Shown here in pieces: positions 10,086-19,057 of a DNA stretch of 64,000 bases. The stretch comes from JBMNOU01 sp050943215 (GTDB taxonomy: Bacteria; Bacillota; Clostridia; Christensenellales; SZUA-584). Location of the stretch: contig JBMNOU010000002.1 in NCBI GenBank assembly GCA_050943215.1, positions 1 through 64,000 of the forward strand, read 5' to 3'. The translations under genes were made by a program, and so were the position numbers. Below the pieces are notes generated by a model. The model worked only from the letters and a program-made list of their open reading frames with translations. It was not told the origin of the DNA and did not search any database. The first letter of the stretch is position 1. Each line of letters opens with the position of its first letter.

Positions 10086-11612
10086 ATGAAAAGATTATTG
10101 ATTATCGTTGTGGCGTTATGCTTATTATTATGCGGATGCGGCGTCATTAGAGACAATAATGAACCGGGTGCGTTTGTTTCGGTGAGTACGCTAAATATGG
10201 ACGAAGTTGCGTATCCCGGTAGGGTAGAAAAACGTTCTGTTTATTTTATGAATGAAACAAGTGGAACGCTGACAGCAGAGATACGCAATCTGGTGATAGG
10301 CCAAGATACAAATCCAGCCGAAGTTGCTGTGGAAGCGCTACTAAAAGGGCCGTCCAATAAAGATCTCAAGAGTGTCGCGCCTTATGGTATGGGTCTTGAC
10401 TTTATTGAGTTTTCGAGAGAGGTTGCTAATGTCTATCTTAAATATGACGGCGAAGCCATGCAGCCAGAAGAACAGTTTATATTGGAACTGGCGCTTGCCA
10501 ATACGATTACCGATATATTGGGGGCGACATCTATTTGCATATTCTACAACGGTATCCAGACGGGTTTTGCGGGTCTACCTTCCGACCCGCAGCAAAAGCA
10601 AACAGGCAACATAAAGGAAGCATGGTTTCGGGCATCCGCGAAGTATTCTTTAGAGGTTCCTGTTATTCCTTCAACCCTTGAGGAAGATGAGCAAAATACG
10701 CCCGCTCTCGAGGGGCATGAAACAGCTAAGCCGCAATCATCCCCAATCTCAACGGTATTGTATTTTATTTCTGCCGACGGAGGCTTTTTACTGCCTGAAG
10801 TGCGCGATGTTACATACCCGAAAGGGAATTATATCGAGACGCTGATTGAAGAGCTGAAAAAAGGTCCGCAGAACAAGTCGATCATGAAAAGTCCATTGAC
10901 CGAGAGCTTAGAACTTTTGAAAGACCCGGTGTTTAAAGATGCCGGGGCTGGCAGGTACAGATTGTCGCTTAATTTTTCAAAACTGCCAACGCAGTACGAT
11001 TTTTCGGATGAACGGGATACATATTTATCCTGTGCGGCTATCATTTATACGATTATAGGCTTTGTGCCCGGGATCGAAAGCATTGATATGCATGTTATGG
11101 ATAATGAGATTATCGTTAACGATGGGTCCGCTTTGAAGAGTTTGAAAAGAGAAAATTATCTGGGTTGTATTGGGAGCAGTGTGCCGGTTTATTTTTCGGA
11201 CAAAAATTCGGATTTGCTTCTTCAGGTTTCAAGAAGCATGGAGCAGGAAAAAACGTGGAGCGCAAAGTGGCGGCTGATGGAACTGCTGAAAGGGCCGCTT
11301 GCTGGAGACGGAGACAACGCTTGGCCGGTTATACCATCAGGCGTGACAGAACAGGATATATTATCTGTGGATGTTTATGAAGATACGGTGTATGTTAACC
11401 TGTCACAAAGTTTTAAAAGCGCATGTGCTGGGCTTTCCGCCAAAAACGAGATGCTGCTTGTTTATGCCATAGTGAACACTATCACGGCAATGGACGGCAT
11501 CAGCAAGGTTCAGTTTTTGGTTGAAGGACAACAGACAGAGGCGCTTGCGGGCTACCTCTGTCTGTCCGACCCGTTATTACGGAACTATGGAATCATCAAG
11601 CAAATAGATTAA
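10086..11612 (+). CDS. Lipoprotein with two or three GerMN-type domains
   Basis: The 508-residue protein starts with a lipoprotein signal (LLLCGC lipobox, Cys about residue 19). Repeated GerMN-like units can be recognised by their shared signature of AxxALLKGPSNKD (about residue 85), IEELKKGPQNKS (about 260) and MELLKGPLAGDG (about 400), each followed by a strand-rich stretch. The last unit ends in the family motif LVYAIVNTITAMDGISKVQF. It lies 10 bases after the first GerMN lipoprotein, so the two probably arose by duplication and form one envelope module with the two-component system. The stop codon shares the palindromic TTAA with the stop of the convergent asparagine synthase gene. Confidence 0.8.
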   Translation: MKRLLIIVVALCLLLCGCGVIRDNNEPGAFVSVSTLNMDEVAYPGRVEKRSVYFMNETSGTLTAEIRNLVIGQDTNPAEVAVEALLKGPSNKDLKSVAPYGMGLDFIEFSREVANVYLKYDGEAMQPEEQFILELALANTITDILGATSICIFYNGIQTGFAGLPSDPQQKQTGNIKEAWFRASAKYSLEVPVIPSTLEEDEQNTPALEGHETAKPQSSPISTVLYFISADGGFLLPEVRDVTYPKGNYIETLIEELKKGPQNKSIMKSPLTESLELLKDPVFKDAGAGRYRLSLNFSKLPTQYDFSDERDTYLSCAAIIYTIIGFVPGIESIDMHVMDNEIIVNDGSALKSLKRENYLGCIGSSVPVYFSDKNSDLLLQVSRSMEQEKTWSAKWRLMELLKGPLAGDGDNAWPVIPSGVTEQDILSVDVYEDTVYVNLSQSFKSACAGLSAKNEMLLVYAIVNTITAMDGISKVQFLVEGQQTEALAGYLCLSDPLLRNYGIIKQID

Positions 11613-13444
11613 GCAACTATGCGTACGTTATATTCGTCAAGCCACATATTCAGCTGAAGAAGGAACGCGAACAGCTGGGGACCGGTCATCAGCTGGCCAA
11701 ACCAAGGGGTCACGATGCTCATAGAATCGAGCATCTCTTCAACAAAGTCTTTATCAATCAACGCATGAATCGGTGCGTTCTTGTCTGCGAGAGTTTCTTT
11801 TAATGCAGTGGAAACAAGCCGTGTATACTCTGGATTGTGTGTTTTGGGATATGGGCTTTTTTTTCTGTTGCAAATGCTCTCAGGTAGAAGATCCTTTACG
11901 GCGAGACGCAATATGCCTTTCTCCATCCCGCCGATATTTTTAATGTCCCATGGAATATTCCAGGCATACTCGGCGATCCTGTGGTCACAGAATGGGACCC
12001 TAACTTCAAGGCCGCTTGCCATACTCATTCTGTCTTTGCGATCAAGCAGGTTCGACATAAACCATTTTATATTGAGATAGAACATCTGGCGGCGCTTGCG
12101 TTCTTTTGGTTTTTCGTTGCCGAGAAGCGGTGTTTCTTCGACAGTGTCAAAATACCGGCATTTTGCATAATCCTCAATACCCACCCGGGATAAGTTTTTC
12201 GACATAACGTTTCTTCGGAGTTCAAGTGAGTTCGCCCAGGGGAACATATCAAGGTTTAAAAGGTCTTCCCTGTAAAACCACGGGTAACCGCCAAAAATTT
12301 CATCGGCGCATTCCCCGGACAGAGCGACAGTGGCGTAACCTTTGATTTCTTTGCAGAATAGCAGCAGGCTAGAGTCAACATCGCCCATACCCGGAAGGTC
12401 TCGAGCGATCATGGCATCCTTTAAAGATGACACGAGGGATTTGGTGTCGATGACATGTGCAATATGCTCACTGCCGATATGCCGGCGGACAATGTCGATA
12501 TAATCGCTGTCGGGACTCGGCTGAAAAACGCTTCTCGTAAAATATTTATCGTTCTCTGCAAAATCAACCGAAAACGTGCGTAGTATGCTGCCTTTATCCG
12601 CGATGTGTTTTGCCGCGATTGCCGATAGTGTGCTCGAATCGACGCCGCCCGAAAGGAATGTGCATACTGGCACGTCGGAAACAAGCTGCCGTTTTGCCGT
12701 ATCAGTGATCAGCCACGACAATTTTTCAGTTGTTTCATGCAGGTCATCCGTATGTTCTGCGCTAACGTATTGCCAGTACCGGTGGATATACGTGCCAAGA
12801 GGAGAGTAGATCATGCATTCACCCGGACGCAATTCTTCAATGCCGGCGAACAGCGTTTTGCCGGCGGTACGTGCCGGAGCCAGCGCAAAAAGCTCAAGTA
12901 GACCTTCTTCTTTGATAACAGGGGAAATCTCTGGATGGGCAAGGATCGCTTTAATTTCAGACGCAAATAATAACGCATGCTTTGTGCGAGCAATGAATAG
13001 CGGTTTGACGCCCATCCTGTCGCGGGCAAGGAAAATGCGCTGTTTCTTTTCATCCCATATCCCAAAAGCAAATATTCCATTAATTTTTTCTACACATGAC
13101 GGGCCCCATTCAATATAAGAGAGCAATATCACCTCGGTATCCGAATGAGAAAAAAAAGTATGACCCTTATCCAAAAGTTCCTGCCTGAGTTCCGGAGTAT
13201 TATAGAGCTTACCATTATATACAATTGTATATGTATTTGATCCCATGCTCCGTGTCATCGGTTGGCTTCCGCCCGCAGGATCGATAACGATCAGCCGCCT
13301 GTGCCCGAGAGCCGCCTGGTGCGTCATAAACGTTCCAGCAGAATCTGGGCCTCTGTGATATAAGGTATCCAGCATCGCCGAGAGGGTTTTGCTTTTCTCA
13401 AGCAGGTTGTTTTCAAAATCCACTATTCCGACAATTCCGCACAT
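11609..13444 (-). CDS. asnB: Asparagine synthase (glutamine-hydrolysing)
   Basis: The 611-residue enzyme converts aspartate, glutamine and ATP into asparagine. The N-terminus MCGIVGIVDF supplies the catalytic Cys2 of the class II glutaminase domain (about residues 2-210, with YNGKLYNTPELRQEL). The C-terminal synthetase domain has the PP-loop SGGVDSS and the SGECADEIFGGYPW motif. A GGGGG stretch lies in the leader before the ATG. It is monocistronic on the minus strand, divergent from the ECF transporter gene and convergent with the GerMN lipoprotein gene. Paralogues act in cell-wall amidation (e.g. LtsA) or antibiotic tailoring, but this length and motif set fit plain asparagine synthase. Confidence 0.92.
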   Translation of the reverse strand: MCGIVGIVDFENNLLEKSKTLSAMLDTLYHRGPDSAGTFMTHQAALGHRRLIVIDPAGGSQPMTRSMGSNTYTIVYNGKLYNTPELRQELLDKGHTFFSHSDTEVILLSYIEWGPSCVEKINGIFAFGIWDEKKQRIFLARDRMGVKPLFIARTKHALLFASEIKAILAHPEISPVIKEEGLLELFALAPARTAGKTLFAGIEELRPGECMIYSPLGTYIHRYWQYVSAEHTDDLHETTEKLSWLITDTAKRQLVSDVPVCTFLSGGVDSSTLSAIAAKHIADKGSILRTFSVDFAENDKYFTRSVFQPSPDSDYIDIVRRHIGSEHIAHVIDTKSLVSSLKDAMIARDLPGMGDVDSSLLLFCKEIKGYATVALSGECADEIFGGYPWFYREDLLNLDMFPWANSLELRRNVMSKNLSRVGIEDYAKCRYFDTVEETPLLGNEKPKERKRRQMFYLNIKWFMSNLLDRKDRMSMASGLEVRVPFCDHRIAEYAWNIPWDIKNIGGMEKGILRLAVKDLLPESICNRKKSPYPKTHNPEYTRLVSTALKETLADKNAPIHALIDKDFVEEMLDSMSIVTPWFGQLMTGPQLFAFLLQLNMWLDEYNVRIVA

Positions 13445-13504
13445 ATAAGAAAGCCCCCAATAAAAAAGTTACTACAATACAGTATATGAGAAGGCGCCGG
13501 GTGC

Positions 13505-13556
13505 GTGATAACATAATGAAAAAGCATTTGCAACGATGATTAAAATCGATTACAAT
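13505..13556. promoter_or_regulatory. Divergent promoters sharing one palindromic -35 (asnB / ECF operon)
   Basis: TTGCAA at 13528-13533 is its own reverse complement. On the plus strand it is followed after exactly 17 bases by TACAAT (13551-13556). On the minus strand it is followed after exactly 17 bases by TATCAC (complement of 13505-13510), preceded by an extended TGT. Both elements are well placed for the flanking genes. The plus-strand promoter is the stronger match. Confidence 0.5.
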
Positions 13557-13582
13557 GAAGCAAAGCAACGGAGGGCAGAATG

Positions 13583-14080
13583 ATGGCTACGCAGAATCGT
13601 GTAAGGACATTAATCATATCTAGTATGCTTGCCGCATTGATATTTGTGTTTACTTACCTGATACGGATACCCGTTACGGCAACTGGCGCATATATGAACA
13701 TTGGCGACTGCATCATATACAGCTCAGGATTGCTCGTCGGTGTGCCATGGGCAGCGGCCGCTTCGGGGATCGGGAGTATGTTTTCGGATATTCTGGTTGG
13801 GGGAGGCATCTACATCCCTGCCACACTTGTCATTAAGGGACTGATGGGCTATGTCTGTGCTGCCATAATGAAAAACGCGAGGCTTCCAAGGTTTGTTCTC
13901 GCATGTGTTCTTGGGGGAGCCATCATGGTGGCCGGATATGGTATTTTTGAATGGTTTGCGTTTGGCTGGGCGTATGCGGTAGGTACGGTTATATATAACT
14001 TGGTACAGTGGGCTGCGGGCGTTGCCGGGGCAATTGCATTATATTATCCTATTAAAAGAATCGGAGATACGCTGAAATGA
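13583..14080 (+). CDS. ECF transporter S component family membrane protein
   Basis: This small membrane protein has about five hydrophobic helices (LIISSMLAALIFVFTYLIRI; IIYSSGLLVGVPWAAAASGI; LVIKGLMGYVCAAIM; LACVLGGAIMVAGYGIFEWF; LVQWAAGVAGAIALYY). The fold and the N-terminal ALIFVFTYLIRIP region match S components of energy-coupling factor vitamin transporters (DUF1393-like group). No A/A'/T energising genes are nearby, so it would use a shared module elsewhere. The substrate cannot be read. GGAGGG at 13570-13575 is 7 bases from ATG 13583 and only 4 from ATG 13580, so 13583 is preferred. The stop overlaps the next start (ATGA). Confidence 0.75.
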   Translation: MATQNRVRTLIISSMLAALIFVFTYLIRIPVTATGAYMNIGDCIIYSSGLLVGVPWAAAASGIGSMFSDILVGGGIYIPATLVIKGLMGYVCAAIMKNARLPRFVLACVLGGAIMVAGYGIFEWFAFGWAYAVGTVIYNLVQWAAGVAGAIALYYPIKRIGDTLK

Positions 14081-14808
14081 AATTATTCTGTTTTGGCAAA
14101 TATGGGCCTTATCCAAAAGCGGGGCATGCATGTTCGTGTTATATGCTTAATAGCCAAGGCAGAAATATTATTATCGACCTCGGTTGCGGCGCACTTTCAA
14201 AGGTTTTAAATAGGCTGAGATTACAGGATATTGACGCCATTGTACTCTCGCATCTGCATGCTGATCATATGGGTGACATGCTGACGCTAAGATACGCACT
14301 GAGCGCCGCTAGGAAGATGGGCAAAAGAAGCGATCCGCTAAGTGTTTATATGCCGAATCAGCCGATAGCCGAAGCGCTACTGATTACCTCAAATGAGATG
14401 ATCAACCCGGTATATATCAGTGACAATAGTATATGCAGCATTTGCGGTATTGAAGTAAGCTTTGCGTTAATGCCTCACGCCGTGCCGAGCTATGCGATGG
14501 CGTTTCGCACGCAGGGAAAGACGTTTGTCTATTCGGGAGATACCAAGGATAACGACCGTCTAGCGTCTTTTGCAAAAGATGCAGATTTGTTTTTGATGGA
14601 GGCTGCATTGTTATCCACACATAAGACACCGGACGCTTTACATGTCAGCGCAGTCGATGCGGGACGCATCGGTAAAGAAGCCGGTGCAAAACGCTTGCTG
14701 ATCACGCATATTTTCCCAGAATATGATGAAAATGCGGTATTGCACGAGGCAAAACAACATTATCCTGGGGTTGAGCTGATAGAGGAACAAAAGATATACG
14801 AGGTCTAA
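14077..14808 (+). CDS. MBL-fold metallo-hydrolase
   Basis: The 243-residue protein has the metallo-beta-lactamase metal-binding signature SHLHADHMGD (HxHxDH, about residue 62), a downstream ligand Asp in VYSGDTKDND, and a terminal His in LLITHIFPEY. Its length and motif spacing are like RNase Z/arylsulfatase-type members. Most such proteins act on phosphodiesters or esters, and the substrate here is unknown. It overlaps the ECF gene by ATGA and abuts comEC, so it belongs to one operon with them. The next gene also ends in an MBL domain, but the two are not otherwise alike. Confidence 0.8.
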   Translation: MKLFCFGKYGPYPKAGHACSCYMLNSQGRNIIIDLGCGALSKVLNRLRLQDIDAIVLSHLHADHMGDMLTLRYALSAARKMGKRSDPLSVYMPNQPIAEALLITSNEMINPVYISDNSICSICGIEVSFALMPHAVPSYAMAFRTQGKTFVYSGDTKDNDRLASFAKDADLFLMEAALLSTHKTPDALHVSAVDAGRIGKEAGAKRLLITHIFPEYDENAVLHEAKQHYPGVELIEEQKIYEV

Positions 14809-17085
14809 ATGAATATCCCCAATAAGGCAAACAGAGCAATCAATAAGCGTCCGCTGTTGATTGCTGCGGCTGCCTTTGCACTGGGCGTGGTCTTAGGCAG
14901 ATATTATCATTTCCAAACAATCTATATCATCGTTGCCGCCGTATTGGCCGGCAGTGCTCTCATCATTCGAAAAAAAGTATTTCTCATTATATGCGCCACA
15001 TGCGTTTTTTTTGCAGCTTTTTTATCGGCCCGGGCATATGATGTCCAATACATCGATACCGGCGATGACATGCAGATAACAGGCAGAGTTTACGCTGATC
15101 CATATACAAATGATTACGGCAGCGTAATCTGTATGCTCGATGAAGCGTGCATAGACGGACGTGATTGCGGCAACATCAAGCTGTATATATCGGGTGCGAA
15201 GCCGGGCGTTTTTACATGCGGCGATGTAGTGCAATCATCGGCGCGCGTAGAGATCCCAAAAGGTGTAAGAAACCCCGGCGGGTTTGATGAAAGACTATAC
15301 CTTCTTTCACAAGGCATATACTACAAAGCATATGCGGATGGGGCAGAGGTTATAGACAAGCGGGGCGGTCCAGGTATCATAATCGCACACGCCAGGAAAT
15401 ATCTTGGAGAAGTGACAGACAGTATATTCGAAGTGGATACTGCCCCTATCGCGAAAGCGATGCTGCTGGGAGATACGCAGGGGATTGGTGAGGAGACATA
15501 TAGTGCTTTTAAAGACACTGGTATGGCGCATGTGCTAGCGGTATCTGGCCTCAATGCAGTAATTCTGATCGCTTTTATCTATCACGTCCTCAAAACGGTT
15601 AAGGTGGGGCGTACGCCAAGGCTTGTAGTGACGCTGATATTTATTGCAGTTTACACGTGCGTTACGGGGCTCACGCCATCAATCGTACGCGCATCGATTA
15701 TGGCGTGTACGATGCTGCTTAGAAAGCATTTTGGCAGGCAAACGGATACTCTTAGCACCCTTGCGCTCTCTTTTATCATAATACTCATTATCAATCCGCT
15801 TGATCTTTTTACAGCGAGCTTTCAACTTTCATTCGGTGCAGTTTTTGGAATGCTGACGATAGGCTGGCAGATTGACCGCTGGATGACAAAAAAGCTGAGA
15901 GGACTTTTAGCCTCCGTAGGCAGAACGGTTTCGGCTTCTGTAGGAGCAACCGCCGGGACCATACCGGTCCTAGCCGCTACTTTCAGCCGTGTATCCACGC
16001 TCAGCATCATCATCAACATCGTTGTGATACCGCTCGCATCAGTCGGGACTGTGCTTGTTTTCATCTCCTCTTTCGCAGGCATACTATTTGGGTCGGCTGC
16101 TGTTTATATCGCGTATATGGCATCTGCTTTTATTAAAATGATGATGGCCATTATCAATGCGGCTGCGGCTATACCGTTTATTGCTTTTGATATCGCTTCG
16201 CCGCCATGGTATTTTATAACGGTATGTTTTGTGGCGTTATTGATTAGCTCTAAATATATTTTGATAAAGACGAAAATGAAAGCTATACTGTGCGGTGCGT
16301 TAACCGCGACCGTCTTTGTTGCGATACTGACGATTCAGCCCCAAGGCATGTACCTCGTATTTCTTGATGTGGGCCAGGCAGATGCGGCGTTTATCAAGAC
16401 GGAGCAAGGTGGACAGTATTTTATTGACGGGGGAAGAGAGCAGAGCGCCGATGAGGTGGTCGGCTTCACAATCCGCAGAGGATACAGGCCAAATGCCGCA
16501 TTTGTCTCGCATACGGACGACGACCATTTTTCGGGCATCGTAGCGCTTTATGATGCGGGGCTTTTAAAAAAGGTTTATTGTTCATGGCAAGAGGAAGATA
16601 CGGTAAAGACAGCAATGCCAGATGCTGAGGTTGTGCCGCTTGGAGCAGGGGATACGGTTTTGCTGGACGAGTATACGCGGGCTTTGGTATTATATCCATA
16701 CATAGATACAGCTGGAGAGGATAAAAATGACATGTCGCTAGTACTGCTGATTGAATACAAAGGGCATACCGCGCTGTTTGCGGGGGATATTACGGGAGCA
16801 ACGGAAACATATGTATTTGCCGGTTTGCCCAAAGTCGATATATACAAAGCAGCGCATCACGGTTCAAAGTATTCCTCATATCGGCTTCCGTTATCCACGC
16901 TGACTCCGGAATACAGCGTGATCAGTGTGGGCAGCAATTCATTTGGTCATCCAAATGCTCAGGCGATATGCAGACTTGAGGATTACTCGGAAGAAATCTA
17001 TATAACTAAGGACAACTGTGCAATCGAGTTTTATATTGATGATAAAATCATAACGAATTCTTATGGGGGCGGCAATGCCGAATAA
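14809..17085 (+). CDS. comEC: ComEC/Rec2 DNA-uptake channel protein
   Basis: The 758-residue protein has an N-terminal membrane pair, a soluble OB-like region, the Competence domain core (SGLNAVILIAFIYHVLK and several helices, about residues 240-480), and a C-terminal MBL-like domain (LDVGQADAAFI, VSHTDDDHFSGIV, AAHHGSKYSS). In competent Firmicutes ComEC carries single-stranded DNA across the membrane, and the MBL domain may degrade the other strand. Its position just before holA and rpsT matches the usual Firmicute order. The usual partner comEA is not directly upstream. The start abuts the previous stop. Confidence 0.9.
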   Translation: MNIPNKANRAINKRPLLIAAAAFALGVVLGRYYHFQTIYIIVAAVLAGSALIIRKKVFLIICATCVFFAAFLSARAYDVQYIDTGDDMQITGRVYADPYTNDYGSVICMLDEACIDGRDCGNIKLYISGAKPGVFTCGDVVQSSARVEIPKGVRNPGGFDERLYLLSQGIYYKAYADGAEVIDKRGGPGIIIAHARKYLGEVTDSIFEVDTAPIAKAMLLGDTQGIGEETYSAFKDTGMAHVLAVSGLNAVILIAFIYHVLKTVKVGRTPRLVVTLIFIAVYTCVTGLTPSIVRASIMACTMLLRKHFGRQTDTLSTLALSFIIILIINPLDLFTASFQLSFGAVFGMLTIGWQIDRWMTKKLRGLLASVGRTVSASVGATAGTIPVLAATFSRVSTLSIIINIVVIPLASVGTVLVFISSFAGILFGSAAVYIAYMASAFIKMMMAIINAAAAIPFIAFDIASPPWYFITVCFVALLISSKYILIKTKMKAILCGALTATVFVAILTIQPQGMYLVFLDVGQADAAFIKTEQGGQYFIDGGREQSADEVVGFTIRRGYRPNAAFVSHTDDDHFSGIVALYDAGLLKKVYCSWQEEDTVKTAMPDAEVVPLGAGDTVLLDEYTRALVLYPYIDTAGEDKNDMSLVLLIEYKGHTALFAGDITGATETYVFAGLPKVDIYKAAHHGSKYSSYRLPLSTLTPEYSVISVGSNSFGHPNAQAICRLEDYSEEIYITKDNCAIEFYIDDKIITNSYGGGNAE

Positions 17086-18031
17086 AGATATCTATATTTT
17101 TGCTGGTGATAGCTACATGATAAAGCAGAGTTTAATACAGCTTAGGCAATCTCTTGATATCCAGTATGAGCAAATAAACACCACTTATTACGAACGCATG
17201 CCCAAAGCAGACGAGCTCTATGAAGCGTGCGTGGCTGTTCCGTTCATGTCAGATATACGGTTGGTCGCGGTGGGCGACTGCAGTGTGTTGACGGCCAAAG
17301 GCAGCGCGGAAGAGGCAAAGAAAGTGGCTGCGTTCATTGATAAGATACCTCACACAACAGCGCTTGCTCTTTGCACGGATAATGCGCTGGATAAACGGCG
17401 CGCACTCTATAAGCAGGTCAAAAACTGTGGACAGATAAAAGAATTTACCCAGCCATCCTTGGCAGAGTGCATCAGTTTTGTGATCAAACAAGCATTGAAA
17501 CAAGGTGCAGCCATATCAAAGGCAACGGCGGCAGAACTTGTCGCTCTCATAGGCTTTGATTATTATGCTTTGGAAAACGAAATTGCAAAGCTGGCGGTGT
17601 ATAGCGGATATAATGAGATTACTGCAAAACATCTCACCGAATGTGCATCAAAGTCGTTAGAATACAATATATTTGAAATTCATGGACTTTTTCTGAATAA
17701 ACAGGCGGCTAAAGCGCAGGTTTTGCTAACAGATATTTTAAGATCCGAACGGCCCGAGGCGGTTGTTGGCCTTTTTGCGAAAAAGATCAGGGATATGTAT
17801 AAGGTGAGGACAATGCTAGATGCGGGTTTTAGTATTGCGAAGGTTACCAAGATGGCCAATGTCACAAGCTTTGTGGTGCAAATTTTAAAAAGAGAATGCA
17901 AGGCCTTTACACAGGAAGAGTTGCGGAATGCTCTTGTAGCGCTAGCGGATTTAGACTATGCGGTCAAGAGTGGTGAGAAAGAAGCCGCGCTTGCGTTGAC
18001 AGAAACGCTTGTCAGGATATATAAACTATAA
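17075..18031 (+). CDS. holA: DNA polymerase III subunit delta
   Basis: This 318-residue protein is the clamp-loader delta subunit, which opens the beta sliding clamp. It shows the family N-terminus (IYIFAGDSYMIKQSLIQLRQ), an AAA-like domain without a Walker A motif, and the C-terminal DNA_pol3_delta region (LEYNIFEIHGLFLNKQAA, KKIRDMYKVRTML). ATG 17075 is preceded by GGGGGCGG and overlaps the end of comEC by 11 bases. The ATG at 17063 lacks a ribosome site. The gene is convergent with rpsT. Confidence 0.88.
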   Translation: MPNKDIYIFAGDSYMIKQSLIQLRQSLDIQYEQINTTYYERMPKADELYEACVAVPFMSDIRLVAVGDCSVLTAKGSAEEAKKVAAFIDKIPHTTALALCTDNALDKRRALYKQVKNCGQIKEFTQPSLAECISFVIKQALKQGAAISKATAAELVALIGFDYYALENEIAKLAVYSGYNEITAKHLTECASKSLEYNIFEIHGLFLNKQAAKAQVLLTDILRSERPEAVVGLFAKKIRDMYKVRTMLDAGFSIAKVTKMANVTSFVVQILKRECKAFTQEELRNALVALADLDYAVKSGEKEAALALTETLVRIYKL

Positions 18032-18040
18032 GATCAACAC

Positions 18041-18072
18041 AAAAAGCCTGCAATCTATGGATTGTAGGCCTG
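18041..18072 (-). terminator. Rho-independent terminator of rpsT, possibly shared with holA
   Basis: A 10-base stem (18046-18055 pairing with 18060-18069, one mismatch) with a four-base loop lies between two convergent genes. Five A residues at 18041-18045 become the U-tract on the minus strand, so it suits rpsT best. Reading forward there is no immediate T-run. Confidence 0.75.
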
Positions 18073-18095
18073 CAGGAACATATAATAAAGTCTTT

Positions 18096-18362
18096 TTACT
18101 TTGAAATAGCGGCAAAGGCTTTAGCAACTTGTGCCTTCTTGCGGTTGCTACTGTTTTTATGGATAGTTCCTTTAAGTGTGGCTTTATCAAGCGCGCTTAT
18201 ATACTCTTTATAAAGTGCTGCTGCCTTATTCTGATCGCCAGCGCTTACAGCATCCTGAAACTTTTTCACCATCGTCTTTAATTCAGACTTTACCTGACGG
18301 TTTCTCAATTTAGCTTTTGCTTCGATACGCATGCGTTTTTCGGCGGATTTAATATTTGGCAA
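18096..18362 (-). CDS. rpsT: 30S ribosomal protein S20, TTG start
   Basis: The 88-residue basic protein (LPNIKSAEKRMRIEAKAKLR, then TIHKNSSNRKKAQVAKAF) is bacterial S20, which binds 16S rRNA. An ATG at 18377 would add five residues, but that ATG lies within the GGAGG site. The GGAGG (18371-18375 on the minus strand) sits 8 bases before TTG 18362, which yields the normal S20 N-terminus, (M)PNIKSAEKR. The TTG is therefore the likely start. The position opposite holA is conserved in Firmicutes. It has its own promoter and terminator. Confidence 0.93.
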   Translation of the reverse strand: MPNIKSAEKRMRIEAKAKLRNRQVKSELKTMVKKFQDAVSAGDQNKAAALYKEYISALDKATLKGTIHKNSSNRKKAQVAKAFAAISK

Positions 18363-18405
18363 GTTTATTTCCTCCATAATAATATTCTTTCCGATAACGA
18401 ATCGT

Positions 18406-18434
18406 ATTTTAACATATCAATCCGTGTTTTGCAA
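18406..18434 (-). promoter_or_regulatory. SigA promoter of rpsT
   Basis: On the minus strand, TTGCAA (18429-18434) is followed after 17 bases by TAAAAT (18406-18411), with TGT just before the -10. This is a strong match for a vegetative promoter and gives a leader of about 40 bases. Confidence 0.75.
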
Positions 18435-18541
18435 CAATATATAAAAAATCTAAAAATTAATATCTTTTATATATTGAAAGCATCTATTAATATGACTACG
18501 TTTATGTTAAAATAACAACATATTTTTAGAGAGGAATCACT

Positions 18542-19030
18542 ATGTATTGTAAAAAATGCGGAAAAGACTATCCAAAAGAAAAAAGAGTATGTAAAGATTG
18601 TGGCATTGCACTTACGCCAGGTGTATCACCGGTATCAAAAAAACGGGGTATTAAACGCATGCTGATTATAGGCAGCGCTATGATCGTAATTGTTGTCGCC
18701 GTATTTTTAATCATCGGTCTCGGCGGTATGGTGCCGTCCAAGCTAAAAGGCACATGGTATGAAACAACGGGCTTAGGTGGTACGCTTGAGTTTAAACCCT
18801 ATGGTGTATTGCAGTATAAAATAATGGGGCATGAAAGCGAAGGAAGTTATCAATATGACGGCGCTATAGAGGAAGGCAATATGACACGACAGATCGGAAA
18901 TGAACCAAGAGTGTCTGAATTTACCTGCGACGGGATAACCATTGAACTGGATGGGGCTACATTCACCAAAAAATATGTGCAGCAGCAGGATCTTGGTAGC
19001 TTGATAAAGGACCAAATCCCCGTAAAATAA
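18542..19030 (+). CDS. Zinc-ribbon membrane-anchored protein, single GTWYETTG domain
   Basis: The 162-residue protein starts with a four-Cys zinc ribbon (YCKKCG and CKDCG, residues 2-20). A basic stretch and one transmembrane helix follow (LIIGSAMIVIVVAVFLIIGL, about residues 43-62), then an extracellular beta-rich domain beginning KGTWYETTGLGGTLEFKPYG. The zinc ribbon would be cytoplasmic and the C-terminal domain outside. That C-terminal domain resembles lipocalin-like or DUF5640-type strand proteins; I do not recognise a function. The next gene repeats the design, so the two are paralogues. An AGAGGA ribosome site precedes the ATG. Confidence 0.7.
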   Translation: MYCKKCGKDYPKEKRVCKDCGIALTPGVSPVSKKRGIKRMLIIGSAMIVIVVAVFLIIGLGGMVPSKLKGTWYETTGLGGTLEFKPYGVLQYKIMGHESEGSYQYDGAIEEGNMTRQIGNEPRVSEFTCDGITIELDGATFTKKYVQQQDLGSLIKDQIPVK

Positions 19031-19057
19031 TCAAAAAAGCCAATAGGAGACGGTATA

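Noticed and set aside
18481..18540. TATGTT...AACATA hairpin before the first zinc-ribbon gene as a terminator or operator
   Set aside because: Only six A/T pairs with an eight-base loop, expected often in this A/T-rich stretch.
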